A DNA stretch of 64,000 nucleotides, from contig JAKCOZ010000020.1 in the NCBI GenBank assembly GCA_022605955.1, positions 10,219,001-10,283,000 of the forward strand, written 5' to 3'. The translations under genes and the position numbers were made by a program. Origin of the DNA: Rallus limicola (taxonomy: Eukaryota > Chordata > Aves > Gruiformes > Rallidae). Shown here piece by piece: positions 61,801 through 64,000 of the stretch; position 1 is the stretch's first letter, and each line of letters begins with the position of its first letter. Below the pieces are notes generated by a model. That model saw nothing but the letters and a program-made list of their open reading frames with translations, had not been told where the DNA came from and ran no database searches.

Positions 61801-64000
61801 AATCCTGCAGCACCTGGATGTTCCCACCCCCGGACTTCTCTTGAAACACAGTGCAAGCCCTGATGAGCGGGAGCTCCAGGCCACTGTGTTGGTGACTCCT
61901 TTGTGAAGCCAGCACTAGGTGGATCATTGTTGTCTCTATTTCTTGCACGTTTAACCCTCCTGACGCAAGCATCGTGTTAGCCTCAGAGCGCCAAGGCAGT
62001 GAAAACCCCACCCTCTGCGTGTAGCAGACGGAGATCGGGGTGTAAAACATGGTGCACAATCAGATTCCTGAACTCTGTGGTTCTTGAAAATTCTGCATAC
62101 GGAAAGGAATCATCTTGTGAGCAATTGGAAAATCAACTGGGAGATTCCATTGTTCACACAAAGCTTGTGATGGGGCTTTTAACTGGCCAAGTATTGTAAA
62201 GGCAGGGTCACTGGGGAAGTGCCCAGCATGCTCTGTTTCTAGTATTAATTCTTTCTTTCTTCTTTAGTATGCACGTAAATCCTTAGTATTAGATGAATAG
62301 TCTAAGTCCATAATTAATGAATATTTGGGTAAAGTTACTCTTTGCAAAAGAATTTGGTGTGTGCTGCAATTTCTTAGGTTAAGGATCTTCTGTACGTTAA
62401 TGTGACCACCTCTGGTTCACAGATGAGCATGAACATGAAAACAGCAGTTGGAAAATACACTCTGAATCAGTGTTTCTTATCTCCCCTCCCCAGAAAGAAA
62501 GCTGGAAGGCCCTTGCTTAGCAGAAGGTTAACAGTAATAACAGAAGGGAAGGCAATGTTGTTCACTGTTTTCTGCAGAGAATTATAATATAGCTGGTGTG
62601 TTGTGTAGGGATCTCTTAAGCAATGACAAGAGGCCATTCAATGGAGGAGAACAGCAGAGCTGGCTACCCAGCACAAAGACACATCTCTCCTTATCTGTCT
62701 GAATTAAACAGTGAAAATTAGGACAATTGCTAGGCAGACCTCAGGCAAGATCCAAATCCCCTAGGTCTCAGAATTGCACCTACAATGTTTGGGGGTGGTA
62801 GTGTGGCAGAATTTATCAGTGAGGCATTAGGCAGCTTAAATTACAAGAGGTTTCATCTCTTCATATTGCTTATGCACAAAGCTTTCTCAGCTTCTAGAAA
62901 TGAAGCCCTCTGGAGTTGCATTTTACCTGTGTGAGATGCTTTCAGGTTGTCAAATAGTTGCTTAATTAGTTTATTTTCTTCTTTGCTCCAAGGGATGAGT
63001 ATATTATTTATTCTGTGCTCCCAGACTTCCATTAGTCTGCATTTAGGTATTTTGTCTTCAGAATGACCTAGCACTGGGCTAGCCTCTGGGGTAGTATGAA
63101 ACACCTCTCTGGCAGAGCCAGTAGTTGAAGCTTGACTAATGGCAGAACATTAATAGCAGCAATAATAATTAAAACAGTGCACTAAAATACCCTTGGGTGC
63201 TGTCGTGAAGTTAGACTGTACCCCTAAAATTCCAGAGGAAAGGCGTGAATTTTAGCTATTTCCACCCACAAAGTGAACAGTTGTTTCATTCAGGAACTGG
63301 AGTAAGCTTTCATCCCCTCCGTGGATGTTTCATTAGGACACAGTTCTCCCAGAGGGTCATGGTGCAGTTTACATTAAACTCAAGATAAAAATGACATTGA
63401 AGCTTTGCTCTTGTGTTTTCTACACTGCCTGAAAACAAATGCATGACCTCCAGCTAGTTCAGTGGCTTATTGCCTTGGTGTCATTAACCCACATGTACCC
63501 AAGAGGCTGGGAATTTGTGATCTGTTTGCTCATAGAAGAGCACTTGACTCCTTTGCCTGGCAGAGCTGGGAATCTCTGGAAGCAGAGGGGGAGAGTTTCT
63601 CAAAGTACAGGCTTGAGTAAATAGTTGGGATAAAACAGGTTGAACGTGCCCGTCTATCAACGAGGGATGAGGAAGGGCACAGTTGTGAGCACAACTTCAG
63701 TCTGCTGAGCAGGTGGTTCATGGGAGCGCTGAGTACTTACTTCAGGTTTCTTTCTGATAGCAGATTGATTTCAACCTGCAGACACTGAGGATGTGACTTC
63801 AAAATGTCTATGGATTGTGGGCAAGTAGGAAAAAAGCACCAGAGTGCAAAAGGAAATCTCAGCCGGCAGATGCGGGCAGGAGCAGTGTGTGAATGTTAAA
63901 GTGCTACTATGGCTACAGTAGTTTCTCAGGGTCAGGAAGAGAGTGGTGTGTGTCCTTGGCTCACTCAGAATCACCATTTTGCCTGGTCTAGGACATGTGC

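Larger units (their letters stand above)
51374..64000 (+). other. GALNT9: GALNT9 intron 2, 5' part (runs off the window)
   Basis: At least 12.6 kb of intron 2 follows the GTAAGT donor. I looked for the next GALNT9 exon (start of the catalytic domain, expected with VVFIFVNEALS-type and VILVDD-type motifs) and did not find it in any frame, so exon 3 lies past the right edge. The stretch holds TA-dinucleotide repeats (55782-55857) and two candidate conserved elements (about 52100-52700 and 56790-57260). No CR1 copy is clear; a faint ATAGAATCATAG at about 55686 is too short to call. Confidence 0.85.

Noticed and set aside
51374..64000. GALNT9 exon 3
   Set aside because: No frame in this interval contains the start of the GT-A catalytic domain, so the exon must lie beyond the window.
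1..64000. Bacterial-type systems, CRISPR arrays, tRNA/rRNA genes, endogenous retroviruses
   Set aside because: No spaced identical repeats, no rRNA signatures, no recognisable tRNA cloverleaf and no LTR/gag/pol motifs were seen. A full tRNA or ERV scan by software was not possible here.

Overview
This 64 kb window looks like nuclear DNA from a bird. Three signs point there. Every recognisable interspersed repeat is a CR1-type LINE fragment in typical avian form. Repeat density is low, with no Alu/L1-like material. The one recognisable gene is a large-intron vertebrate gene behind a CpG-island promoter. Species cannot be fixed from sequence alone; chicken or a relative is plausible, and another CR1-rich sauropsid is not excluded. 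There are no bacterial operons, CRISPR arrays, rRNA genes or recognisable tRNA genes.

The window holds the 5' part of GALNT9, the brain-enriched polypeptide N-acetylgalactosaminyltransferase 9, on the + strand. The layout is: (1) 1 to about 21.9 kb, upstream non-coding DNA with a CR1 3' fragment (4413-5190, minus), two smaller CR1 pieces, simple repeats and a diverged local duplication; (2) about 21.93-22.74 kb, a dense CpG island with promoter/5' UTR and coding exon 1 (22501-22741), encoding the cytosolic tail, the Golgi membrane anchor and the start of the stem; (3) 22742-51192, a 28.5 kb phase-1 intron 1; (4) 51193-51373, coding exon 2, ending with the conserved pre-catalytic motif; (5) 51374 to the window end, the start of a phase-2 intron 2. 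About 141 of roughly 600 residues are encoded here. The GT-A catalytic domain and ricin-type lectin domain lie beyond the right edge.

Both exons splice in frame with GT-AG borders and together give a protein start I recognise as GALNT9. Most other open frames are short and protein-unlike, or are GC-rich antisense shadows of the CpG island. A 272-codon frame inside intron 1 (41838-42656) is long enough to note, but its 3' end overlaps what looks like an ancient repeat tail.

I found no convincing new biological system. The most useful leads are regulatory: adjacent REST/NRSF-like half-sites in the GALNT9 5' leader, a short uORF overlapping the start codon, several homeodomain-site-rich blocks in the upstream region and introns that look like conserved non-coding elements, and a clean 16-bp-stem hairpin at 16717-16757.
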